Below, piece by piece: positions 35,040 through 42,543 of a DNA stretch of 64,000 bases. The position numbers were made by a program, and so were the translations under genes. Every line of letters begins with the position of its first letter. Within the stretch, counting starts at the first letter, position 1. The notes under the pieces are model-generated. The model worked only from the letters and a program-made list of their open reading frames with translations, was not told the origin of the DNA and ran no database searches. The DNA comes from Bradyrhizobium aeschynomenes. GTDB lineage: Bacteria; Pseudomonadota; Alphaproteobacteria; Rhizobiales; Xanthobacteraceae. The stretch covers positions 868,001 to 932,000 of the forward strand of contig NZ_JABFDM010000001.1 of the NCBI RefSeq assembly GCF_013178945.1, read 5' to 3'.

Positions 35040-35777
35040 ATGACGCTCCCCCGAATAGTCTCGCAGTCGGAATGGACCGAAGCGCATCGCGCCCACCTCG
35101 CCAGCGAAAAGGCCTTCATGCGGCAGCGCGACGCCCTGGCCGAAGCCCGACGGAACCTGCCTTGGGTCAAGGTCGAGAAAGACTATGTCTTCCAGACGCC
35201 GAACGGGCCGGCGCGCCTGGGCGACCTGTTTCAGGGACGCAGCCAGCTGATCATCTACCATTTCATGATGGCGCCGGGCGATCCGCACCGCTGTCCCGGC
35301 TGCTCCTTCCTGTGCGACCATATCGACGGTGCCAACCAGCATCTGCGGCAGCACGACGTCAGCCTCGTCGTGGTGTCGCGCGCGCCCCTCGCGGACATCG
35401 CGCCGTTCAAGGCGCGCATGGGCTGGGCTTTCGACTGGGTGTCGTCCGAGGGCAGCGATTTCAATGCTGACTACAATGTCTCGTTCTCGGACGAGCAGAT
35501 CGCGGCAGGCACGGCCGTGTACAATTTCGCGCCGCTGCGCGGCAGCTCGCGCGAGCTGCCCGGCCTGACCGTGTTCTACAAGGACGACGCCGGCGACATC
35601 TTCTGCACCTTCCAGGTTCGCTCCCGCGGCGGCGATCCGCTGATCGGCGCCTATCATTATCTCGACCTTACGCCAAAGGGCCGCAACGAGCCCGGGCGCG
35701 GCAATCTGTCCGACTGGGTGCGCCTGCACGACGACTACGAAGGGGGGAGCCGCCAAGGCTGCCATTGCGGCCCGTAG
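35040..35777 (+). CDS. DUF899 thioredoxin-like protein
   Basis: A 245-residue protein of the DUF899 family, which has a thioredoxin-like fold. Recognised by VEKDYVFQTPNGPARLGDLF, then LIIYHFMMAPGDPHRCPGCS with a CPGC pair, and SVVVSRAPLADIAPF-type strands followed by MGWAFDWVSS. The C-terminus has YHYLDLTPKGRNE and ends QGCHCGP. ATG 35040 has AGGAG 8 bp upstream; the frame is open earlier but not protein-like. A redox role is plausible but unproved. Confidence 0.88.
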   Translation: MTLPRIVSQSEWTEAHRAHLASEKAFMRQRDALAEARRNLPWVKVEKDYVFQTPNGPARLGDLFQGRSQLIIYHFMMAPGDPHRCPGCSFLCDHIDGANQHLRQHDVSLVVVSRAPLADIAPFKARMGWAFDWVSSEGSDFNADYNVSFSDEQIAAGTAVYNFAPLRGSSRELPGLTVFYKDDAGDIFCTFQVRSRGGDPLIGAYHYLDLTPKGRNEPGRGNLSDWVRLHDDYEGGSRQGCHCGP

Positions 35778-35824
35778 CGCAGGCGGAATCAGTGTGCCCT
35801 GGGCAGGTTAGTTCGTCCTGTTCT

Positions 35825-35902
35825 GATAGTGCACTCTCCACTCGGTGACGGTGCACTCAACTTCTGCCGCCCGTTCCTGGCGTGGAGAGTTGAGGCACTA
35901 TC
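35825..35902. repeat. Imperfect inverted repeat in an intergenic region
   Basis: GATAGTGCACTCTCCAC (35825-35841) pairs with GTGGAGAGTTGAGGCACTATC (35882-35902) apart from a 4-base bulge. An internal GTGCACTCAAC (35851-35861) can also pair with the right arm, so two alternative hairpins are possible. It lies between the DUF899 and DoxX genes, which are both on the plus strand; it may be a terminator-like or regulatory RNA structure, or a degenerate mobile repeat. No other feature is seen in 35778-36076. Confidence 0.45.
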
Positions 35903-36076
35903 CCCGTCGAGCGCAATCACGCGCATCACCCGGAGAAATACCTGATCAACGCAGGGATCGCGCGACGCACGATCCCGCAACGCAGCCCTGAGTTTTCACC
36001 GCGGCGCACTTGATTTGCCGCAATGGCGGCAACTCTGTTCGATGGAACATTCGACTCAACAGAAAGGAGTTGAGTC

Positions 36077-36547
36077 ATGTGGCTCACAAAGGACGACTTC
36101 CGCATCAAGGCGGACAATTTCGATCTTACGAACGGCTCGAACATTCTTCGCATCATTTGCGGATTGTTTCTGTTTCCTCACGTCGCGGGAAAGTTTGCCG
36201 GCGGCGCGGTGTCGGCCGCGACTGCGGGCTTCTTCGCGAAGGCAGGCTTTCATCCGCCGGAGGCCTGGGTTTTGATCGCTGCCGCCGCGGAATCCGCCGC
36301 CGGAATAGCGTTGGTGCTCGGCATCTGCACGCGCTTCGCCGCGCTCGGCGCCACCGCGTTGCTGCTGTTCGCGGTCTACGCGCTGCAGGTCGTCAAGGGC
36401 TTCGGCTGGACCTGGAACACCGGCGGCTATGAGTATCCCGTGTTCTGGGCGATCACCTCGCTCGTCGTCGCCATCGAGGCATGGAAGACGCATCTCGCGC
36501 AGGCCAAGCCGAGCGCCCGAGCCCTGCCGGCAAACGCTGCGGCCTGA
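36077..36547 (+). CDS. DoxX-like membrane protein
   Basis: A 156-residue protein with four hydrophobic segments: ILRIICGLFLFPHVAGKFAG, WVLIAAAAESAAGIALVLGI, FAALGATALLLFAVYALQVV and FWAITSLVVAIEAW. The PHVAGK start of the second part and the GFHPPEAW loop fit the DoxX/DUF4870-like family. ATG 36077 has AAGGAG 8 bp upstream. Function uncertain; family members are linked to thiosulfate or redox homeostasis. A strong terminator follows. Confidence 0.8.
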   Translation: MWLTKDDFRIKADNFDLTNGSNILRIICGLFLFPHVAGKFAGGAVSAATAGFFAKAGFHPPEAWVLIAAAAESAAGIALVLGICTRFAALGATALLLFAVYALQVVKGFGWTWNTGGYEYPVFWAITSLVVAIEAWKTHLAQAKPSARALPANAAA

Positions 36548-36571
36548 TCTTCGGACCGCGATGAGGACATG

Positions 36572-36593
36572 AAAGCCGCCCATGGGCGGCTTT
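36572..36593. terminator. Bidirectional rho-independent terminator
   Basis: A perfect 22-bp palindrome, AAAGCCGCCC-AT-GGGCGGCTTT, between the ends of the DoxX gene (plus) and the serine acetyltransferase gene (minus). A-run and T-run flanks serve both directions. Confidence 0.85.
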
Positions 36594-36607
36594 CGCGCGC
36601 CATGGCC

Positions 36608-37378
36608 TCACGTCCCGGCCGGGCTCGGTGTGTCCAGGCAGTTCGTCAGCCGCGCCGGCGTGCCCACGGCCGTGCAGCCGGCCGGCACATCGGATGTGAC
36701 CACCGCTCCTGCGCCGATCTTGGCGAAGTCGCCGATCGCGACATCGCCGAGCACCGTCGCGCCCGACGACAGCAGCACGCCGCGGCCGATCCGCGGGCCG
36801 CGCCCGGGCAGGGCATCGTGACGCCCGATGGTGACGTTCTGCAGGATGGTGACGCCGTCGCCGATGGTGCTGAACGCGCCGATGACGATGCCGGTGGCGT
36901 GATCGAGAAACACCGCCGTCCCGATCTGCGCCGAAGGATGGATGCTCACCTGCAGCGACGTCGACGCCTCGGCCTGGAGCAGCAATGCGAGGTCGGGCTG
37001 CGCGTGGGTCCAGAGCCAGTGCGAGACACGAAACGCCTGCATCGCGATGTAGCCCTTGTAGTTCAGCAGCGGCGGCAGCAGCGACGTGGTTGCCGGATCG
37101 CGGGCCGCGATGGCGCGCAGATCAACGCCGGCGGCATCGACGAGATCGGGGGACGCGCGCTGGGCTCGGCGCGCGATGGCAGCAAGCTGCGCGCGCTCGC
37201 CCGGGGTCCTGCCGAGGCGGGTGCCGATCTGGTGCGCCACGACACTGCCGAGGTCCGGATGATCTTGAATCGCGGCCGCCGCGGCGCCGCCAAATATCGG
37301 ATCGCTCACCAGGCCCAGCCGGGCCTCGTCCTGGATGGACTGCCAGACGGCGTCCCGCGCTGAGTGCGTTTCGGTCAT
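36608..37378 (-). CDS. cysE: Serine O-acetyltransferase
   Basis: A 256-residue enzyme that acetylates serine with acetyl-CoA, the first step to cysteine. The helical N-terminal SATase domain covers about 10-130 with YKGYIAMQAFRVSHWLW. A left-handed beta helix of hexapeptide repeats follows: SIHPSAQIGTAVFLDHATGI with the catalytic Asp-His pair, VIGAFSTIGDGVTILQNVTI and GATVLGDVAIGDFAKIGAGA. ATG 37378 was chosen as the family-typical start METHSARDAVW-like (MTETHSARDAVW). It stands alone and carries no CysK neighbour. Confidence 0.93.
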   Translation of the reverse strand: MTETHSARDAVWQSIQDEARLGLVSDPIFGGAAAAAIQDHPDLGSVVAHQIGTRLGRTPGERAQLAAIARRAQRASPDLVDAAGVDLRAIAARDPATTSLLPPLLNYKGYIAMQAFRVSHWLWTHAQPDLALLLQAEASTSLQVSIHPSAQIGTAVFLDHATGIVIGAFSTIGDGVTILQNVTIGRHDALPGRGPRIGRGVLLSSGATVLGDVAIGDFAKIGAGAVVTSDVPAGCTAVGTPARLTNCLDTPSPAGT

Positions 37379-37619
37379 GGTCGATTGCCCGCTTGCCGGA
37401 GGAGGCGGGCAACATAGCCCGACCCCGGCGCTGTCGAAACCGGGATCTGCCGGCATCTCCTTCGTGCTGGCTGGCGGCCGTCGGCGCCGCGTCCTGTTAG
37501 TTGCCGGCTGACGGCCGGAAGCTTGGCAAAGGGGGCAGGCCGGGCTAGCATCGCCGCGTCGAGAAAGGCACCGCGAGGAACGGACCGAAAAAACAGAGAC
37601 CGGGATCAGGGGGGAGGCG

Positions 37620-38804
37620 TTGATCAATTGGTCGGAGGAGTTTCCTTTTCTGAAGGACCCGGATCTTCCGCCGGAGTACAAACGGATTCTGCTGGACAAA
37701 GCTTTGGAAGAACGAGCTCAGCTCGCGCTGCTACCCGAGAAGCGCGCGGAAAGACAGACCTCGGATCGGATCGAACGCCTCAAGTTCTGGCACAACACGC
37801 CATTGGTCGTGACGCTCGTCGGGACGATCACGATCATGGCGAATGGCCTCGTCGGGTACTTCCAAAGCCAGCAGACGACGTTCAATTCGATCGCGATCAA
37901 GCAACTCGAATCGACGCTGGGGGAGGCACAGAAGCGTTCGGATGACGAGCGCGAGCGTCAATTGGCCAAGCTCAAGAACGACCTTCAGGAGGGCGCGGCT
38001 GCCGCGGACGCCACACGCAAGGCGACCAAGGAGGAGCGCGACTTCGCCTACAAGGTCATCGAGAAGGAGCTGGCGAAGAGTGACGATACGCGAGCGCGCG
38101 CGGCGGTTCTGTTGTTCCTGGTTCGCGCGGGCGTCCTCAACAGCCTGAACCGCGGCGAGCTGGAACGAATGGCGCTCGCCGATCTGGAGGGGACGAAGTC
38201 GCCCAGCGAAGCGGTGATCCCTCCGACCCTGGGGCGTCGCGACTTCGAGCTGCCGCACTACAATCTTCAGCCGCCTGCGCCCAGTCCCGGCCAGACCCAA
38301 TCGGCGAGCAGGCTCCTGACCCTGGCGGTCAGCGAGATCAACAAGAACGTCGAAGAGACGACATCGGCCGACCGGATTGCCGACTATTGGCGGGCCGTGA
38401 ACCTGGACCCGATGCAGATGGGGCAGGCGCCGTGGAGCGCGGCGTTCATCTCGTGGCTGATCCTCAAGGTGGACAGTCCGGTGAAGATCACGCCGTCCGC
38501 AGCCAACGCCCAGATCTGGAACGATGCCCTGCGCAAGAAGCTCACATTCCTGCCGGGCGAGAAGCCGGCGCTGCCCGGCGATATTGCCGTCTTCCTCCGG
38601 GTAAGAACGGCTTCGGAGCTGAGCGATGCGCGCGCCGGGAAGTCCGGCGGCACGCCGGGGCAGGCCGGCGTGATCTATTCCGTCGACGGGAGCACGTTCA
38701 CCTCGATCGAAGGCAACAGCGCGGATGCCGTCAGGCTGGTCACGCATGGCATGACCGAGCCGAACCTGCTGGGCTTCATCCGCCTGGCTGATGCCGTCCC
38801 ATGA
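37620..38804 (+). CDS. Membrane-anchored protein with coiled coil and DUF2272-like domain (TTG start)
   Basis: A 394-residue protein. The only reasonable start is TTG 37620, with GGGGGAGG 4 bp upstream. One membrane segment (about 61-81, LVVTLVGTITIMANGLVGYF) is followed by a long charged coiled coil (about 90-150). The C-terminal domain contains PWSAAFISWLI (271-281), then PGDIAVFLRV and AGVIYSVDGSTFTSIEGN, resembling DUF2272/CHAP-like folds; the position of a catalytic Cys in classical CHAP (WC) is Ser here (W272-S273). Activity is therefore uncertain. It may act on the cell wall or be a binding module. Confidence 0.65.
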   Translation: MINWSEEFPFLKDPDLPPEYKRILLDKALEERAQLALLPEKRAERQTSDRIERLKFWHNTPLVVTLVGTITIMANGLVGYFQSQQTTFNSIAIKQLESTLGEAQKRSDDERERQLAKLKNDLQEGAAAADATRKATKEERDFAYKVIEKELAKSDDTRARAAVLLFLVRAGVLNSLNRGELERMALADLEGTKSPSEAVIPPTLGRRDFELPHYNLQPPAPSPGQTQSASRLLTLAVSEINKNVEETTSADRIADYWRAVNLDPMQMGQAPWSAAFISWLILKVDSPVKITPSAANAQIWNDALRKKLTFLPGEKPALPGDIAVFLRVRTASELSDARAGKSGGTPGQAGVIYSVDGSTFTSIEGNSADAVRLVTHGMTEPNLLGFIRLADAVP

Positions 38805-38892
38805 TGCGACTTCTCGCGGCCTGCCGAAGCTCAGCCGTCATTCGGCGAGCCGCGCGAGGGTGCGGCGAGCGATCACCCGAGGCCATCGTCCG

Positions 38893-39129
38893 ATGCAGGT
38901 GACGTCGATCCTGCTCGTCATCGTCCTGCCCTTTGCATGGGCGGTGCTGAAATTATTCAACAGCCTTCGAACGATGCAGGTCAGGCTCGGCGTCGGACTG
39001 GTGCTGTCGAGATACGACAACCCGCGACTGTTCTGGCTGCTGGTCGCGCTGCAATCCCTGGCAATCGGCGTTCTGCTCGCCGTACTCTACGCAGCCTATG
39101 TCGTGCTCCCGATCCAGATCGCGAGCTAG
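38893..39129 (+). CDS. Small membrane protein with two predicted helices
   Basis: A 78-residue protein with hydrophobic segments VTSILLVIVLPFAWAVLKLF (3-22) and LFWLLVALQSLAIGVLLAVL plus YAAYVVL (about 45-70). The frame is open back to 38791, overlapping the previous gene, but that part is Arg/Ser-rich and I prefer ATG 38893. Function unknown. Confidence 0.55.
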   Translation: MQVTSILLVIVLPFAWAVLKLFNSLRTMQVRLGVGLVLSRYDNPRLFWLLVALQSLAIGVLLAVLYAAYVVLPIQIAS

Positions 39130-39242
39130 CACGTGGCGAACCGTTGTGGGCGCATGATCGTCTGGCTTTTCGTCAGATGATGCATATGTGCACCGGCGCG
39201 TACGTCGCGCGGCAGCATCACTCTTTGCGGGGGACATCGTGC

Positions 39243-40073
39243 ATGGTCGTCAATCGTGAGATTGGTGAGATATTCAAGAGGGCGGCCGCCTGGCTGCCGC
39301 CCCCATCCTATCTGATAGCTGTGACGATGCTTGCCGGATTGGTCGCCGGCTCGATGGCTGTCGATCCGGGACTTGCATTCATCTCCTGGTATTGGGCGTT
39401 CGCGATCGCCGGCTGCCTGTTGGGAATTTTCGGAGCTCTTCGCATTGCTCTCGGCCTTGGAGCCCCGCGCTGGATCGGCGCGGCCCTCGCGCTGCCCTGC
39501 CATCTCTGGCTCGTCAACGTGGTCAAGCTGATCGGTGATCAGCCGCTGTCCTCCATGGAGAGGATCGTGTTCGGCCTGGCGGCCCAATTGGCCTTCCTCG
39601 CGGCAGCGGCCGGCGCGCTCAGGCTGGTCGAATGGTTGTCGAAGCCGAGGTTCATCTTTCGCGTCGGATACTGGTTTCTGGCCGTCTTTGCCGTGCTCGC
39701 CTGCGTGGACCCGGCGGTCAGCGCCGCCGGTTGGACTTTTGCAAGGACGCCGTACTGGCTGATGCCGTTTCAGGCCGTGCGCGCTGCAGCCACGCTGGTT
39801 GCGTGTGGCGCATTCATCGGCGCTGCCTTGGTGCTGTCGTTACGGCGAGGCGGAGAGCCGTGGACCGGCGTCGTACTCAGCCTGATCGTCGCACATATGC
39901 TCTACGATGCAATGAGGCTGACCTTTGTTCTCGAGGTCCACGAACGTGTCGTGTCATTGTGGGGCCCGGCGACCATGCTGGTGGCCGCTATTGCAGTGTG
40001 GCGGATCGGGACGGTCCTGCACGCGGGAGCTGTCGCGCGGGGGCCGGCCTCCGTGCATAGGTCCGCGGTTTGA
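39243..40073 (+). CDS. Multi-pass membrane protein of unknown function
   Basis: A 276-residue protein with about seven hydrophobic segments, for instance YLIAVTMLAGLVAGSMAV, WYWAFAIAGCLLGIFGALRI, FGLAAQLAFLAAAAGALRLV and LVACGAFIGAALVLSLRRGG. No motif of a transporter or enzyme is recognised. ATG 39243 has GGGGGA 9 bp upstream. It follows a smaller membrane protein gene by 113 bp. Nothing is seen in 40074-40194. Confidence 0.6.
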   Translation: MVVNREIGEIFKRAAAWLPPPSYLIAVTMLAGLVAGSMAVDPGLAFISWYWAFAIAGCLLGIFGALRIALGLGAPRWIGAALALPCHLWLVNVVKLIGDQPLSSMERIVFGLAAQLAFLAAAAGALRLVEWLSKPRFIFRVGYWFLAVFAVLACVDPAVSAAGWTFARTPYWLMPFQAVRAAATLVACGAFIGAALVLSLRRGGEPWTGVVLSLIVAHMLYDAMRLTFVLEVHERVVSLWGPATMLVAAIAVWRIGTVLHAGAVARGPASVHRSAV

Positions 40074-40194
40074 CGCGGCCCTCGCTCTGGCCTGCGGGAG
40101 CTCGGCTCGTCCCGTCTGACGTCTCCCGCGCCGGTCAAGTTTGAGATTTCGTTTTAGACGAATTATATGCGTCGTTGTCGTCCTGACGACCGCC

Positions 40195-40226
40195 AAGAAA
40201 AGAGGACGGGCTCAACGCCCGTCCTC
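40195..40226 (-). terminator. Rho-independent terminator of the 28-residue peptide gene
   Basis: On the minus strand GAGGACGGG, a 7-base loop, CCCGTCCTC is followed by TTTTCTT. The stem is perfect (9 bp) and the T-run lies downstream only on this strand. It begins 26 bp after the stop codon of the small gene at 40252-40338. Confidence 0.85.
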
Positions 40227-40251
40227 AATTTGCTGGGACAGGGTGTTGTCT

Positions 40252-40338
40252 CTATCCGTGAGCCAACAGCAGAAGCCAGTAGCCGACGGCCATCACTAGG
40301 TGGGCGGAGATCAACGTAATGCAGGCGTAGGTCATCAT
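40252..40338 (-). CDS. 28-residue membrane peptide
   Basis: The frame encodes MMTYACITLISAHLVMAVGY and then WLLLLAHG, a single hydrophobic helix. A ribosome-binding site (AGGAAAGG) lies upstream of ATG 40338, and the gene is followed by its own perfect terminator, so it forms a complete mini transcription unit. Likely an inner-membrane peptide; function unknown. Confidence 0.65.
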   Translation of the reverse strand: MMTYACITLISAHLVMAVGYWLLLLAHG

Positions 40339-40470
40339 TGGGGTGCCCTTTCCTGAGCGCACCGGGCGGAAAAATGTTCCGGCGAGCAATGCAAACCGTA
40401 TATGTGCATCGGTTCCACGGGCAGGTCGGGATAAATCCCGTTGTTTGACAAAGGCTTGCGGAGGTTTTTG

Positions 40471-41820
40471 ATGGCTAGGCGGACGGAATACCCACCTCAC
40501 CCTTTGGGACGGCTGGTCGCAGCTCAGCGACACAACGCTCTCCGGGATCCCATAGATCCCAAGCTTCCACACCACGTGCGCAACTACCTTGCGGACGTCA
40601 AGGGTAAGCTCACACGTATCGACGTCGCTAATATCGCGGCCTGCATTGCGGAAAGCGGAGCAACCAAAATTCGGCGTGTCACGATTTCGAAAGAGGATGT
40701 CGAGAGCGTTGAATTGAAGAAGTACGAGGGGGATGATGAAACGTTGTATTGGATACTTCGTGGCTCTCTCATTTCACACGAAGATGCAGCTGAGTTGCTC
40801 AACAATCAAAGCCTGAGGGTTGGCAGCGAGAACGTCGCAGGCATAAACTCGCATCTCATAACAGGAGACGTAAGGCAGCGATATGCTGCAGCTGAGTTCG
40901 GTCCGCTAGCATGTGCGGCGCTCAGCATTAGAAAAAGCTGGACAACTTGGGTCGACGTTGTTTCGGCAGGACCCGGAGGATTTGGCCGCGATGAATTGCA
41001 GCTTCAGATATTAAGGGCGCCGAAGGTCCTAGATCCAGAAGATGCGCAGTTCAACAGCCTTGCCGTAGATATTAAACGGGATTGGAAGCGACGAAAATCT
41101 GAAACAAGCGATAATCCAACCGTCGCTATAAAGTCGATAAGTGTAACTACGAAACCTGACTTGGATGAACGGCCGATATTGGACGTAAAGTTTGTTCGAT
41201 CGTTCTACCGGTTCAATTGCGCGGCGAAGGGGCCGGGCGGACTGCGCTTCAGGTGGGAGCAGTTGATTTCACAGGATGATCCCAAAAATGTTCTGACGCA
41301 CCTAACATCAGGTGTCGGAGTCGTTGTCAACGTTGTATGCGCTAGAGACGATTCCATCGTAATCGGCCAGAGGCAAAACGTAAGTTTCCGTCGCGATGAA
41401 TTTGACGTGGCGGTCGTCGAAGGCATTCGTCCGACGGCAAATGTGAATAGGCTTGGGCGTATCGACTTGTTTGCAGTCGTCAGGCGCGCCTTAGACGAAG
41501 AACTTGGTTTGAAGTATTCGCAAGTTGCAATCGGTCGTGATTCCGAGTCCCTGATCAAGGATCTTCGCGTGGTCGGATTCGGCGTAGATTTGCGGTACTA
41601 TCAGTATAATTTTCTCTGTAACGTTGTGCTTGATGCGGAATTTTCTGATGTCGCCGCGATGTGGACCCATGCAGTGGATCGAAGGGAGAATAAGAAACTG
41701 TATCACTGGCCGGCCGACCTCGAAGAGGTGATCCAGAGAATAAGAGTAAGTGATATTTGGAGCGCAGGAATGGCTTGCTTGATGCGCACGTCCGATTATT
41801 GGCATGCCGCAGATGAATAG
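40471..41820 (+). CDS. Orphan accessory protein with possible divergent Nudix domain
   Basis: A 449-residue protein, visibly AT-richer and with more ATA, TTA and AGA codons than its surroundings, a sign of transfer. ATG 40471 has GGAGG 7 bp upstream. The N-terminal 280 residues match nothing I know. From about 285 the strand-helix order (VVNVVCARDDSIVIGQRQN, then RALDEELGL at 339-347, then strands LRVVGFGVDLRYYQY and a LYHWPADLEEVIQRI end) resembles a Nudix hydrolase with a degenerate box: REUxEExGU becomes RALDEELGL and the upstream GG/E part is not conserved. No partner gene is adjacent. Confidence 0.6.
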   Translation: MARRTEYPPHPLGRLVAAQRHNALRDPIDPKLPHHVRNYLADVKGKLTRIDVANIAACIAESGATKIRRVTISKEDVESVELKKYEGDDETLYWILRGSLISHEDAAELLNNQSLRVGSENVAGINSHLITGDVRQRYAAAEFGPLACAALSIRKSWTTWVDVVSAGPGGFGRDELQLQILRAPKVLDPEDAQFNSLAVDIKRDWKRRKSETSDNPTVAIKSISVTTKPDLDERPILDVKFVRSFYRFNCAAKGPGGLRFRWEQLISQDDPKNVLTHLTSGVGVVVNVVCARDDSIVIGQRQNVSFRRDEFDVAVVEGIRPTANVNRLGRIDLFAVVRRALDEELGLKYSQVAIGRDSESLIKDLRVVGFGVDLRYYQYNFLCNVVLDAEFSDVAAMWTHAVDRRENKKLYHWPADLEEVIQRIRVSDIWSAGMACLMRTSDYWHAADE

Positions 41821-41869
41821 ACGGATCGTGGAGTATTCAGGCTAGGCGATGATCCCCCCCCTCCAGTGC

Positions 41870-42300
41870 GCTCCGGACCTGCGGGGCGCGCACCCTTCTT
41901 TTCCTGCCTCACAAAAGATTCCTCTTTCGCTTTTCCAGAAAGTATGCTCTATTGCACGCATCCTGCTTCGCCACGAGGGGCGTATCGCGATCGTCACGAC
42001 ACGTGAGGCGGGGAGGCGATGGCCGCGGGCTTGCCGTCGCGCACCTGGTGCGCGGACGAGCGGTGAGCTTTCGGACGCAAAGTCGTGTGGTTCTGGCGCC
42101 GCGACGCTGGCGCTAAGCTTTCGGGCGATCCCGAGGGCGACGGTGGCTAAGGAGCCGTACACCGAGGAGAGCACGATATAAGCGTGAGACCATCGCGCAG
42201 GGAATGCCGGAGTTCGGCTGAACCTGTGGTGACTGCCGCCTGCTTTTTTGCTGCAGGCGGGCCATGGGTTGCGGCCAGCGCCCGGCATTCCCTGCGCCCT
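41870..42300. repeat. Structured multicopy-type intergenic repeat with long hairpin
   Basis: From memory, similar sequence recurs in Bradyrhizobium and Rhodopseudomonas genomes (the CTTCGCCACGAGGGGCG and CGTGAGGCGGGGA segments, and the terminal hairpin). The hairpin has perfect 16-bp arms GCGCAGGGAATGCCGG (42195-42210) and its complement (42282-42297), and inside it a second stem CCGCCTGC (42236-42243) with GCAGGCGG (42253-42260) around a T-run. Open frames across it are probably not genes. The following 42301-42543 holds nothing I can support. Confidence 0.6.
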
Positions 42301-42543
42301 CGTGCTCTGCGAGGGTCCGTCGATCTCAACAGCCCGGGCGCGTCGGCGTCGCGGATCGCGCCGATATGCGCCGGTCCGTCATGAGTCGGTCCGCCGCCCT
42401 GTCATCCCGCCGCCGAGTGGCCGATTGCCCAGCGCCCCGATGCTCGCGCCCCGCCGGAATTTGATCTACACGGGGGCATTCACGATGGATCATCCATGAT
42501 CGTCTCACGCGCACCGGCGCGAAAGACAAATCCGGAGTTGCAT

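Noticed and set aside
35789..35980. A 63-codon minus-strand frame
   Set aside because: Covers the inverted repeat region and has no protein-like features.
41842..42288. A 148-codon minus-strand frame and a 110-codon plus-strand frame
   Set aside because: They fall in the structured repeat; translations resemble spurious proteins often annotated in such repeats.
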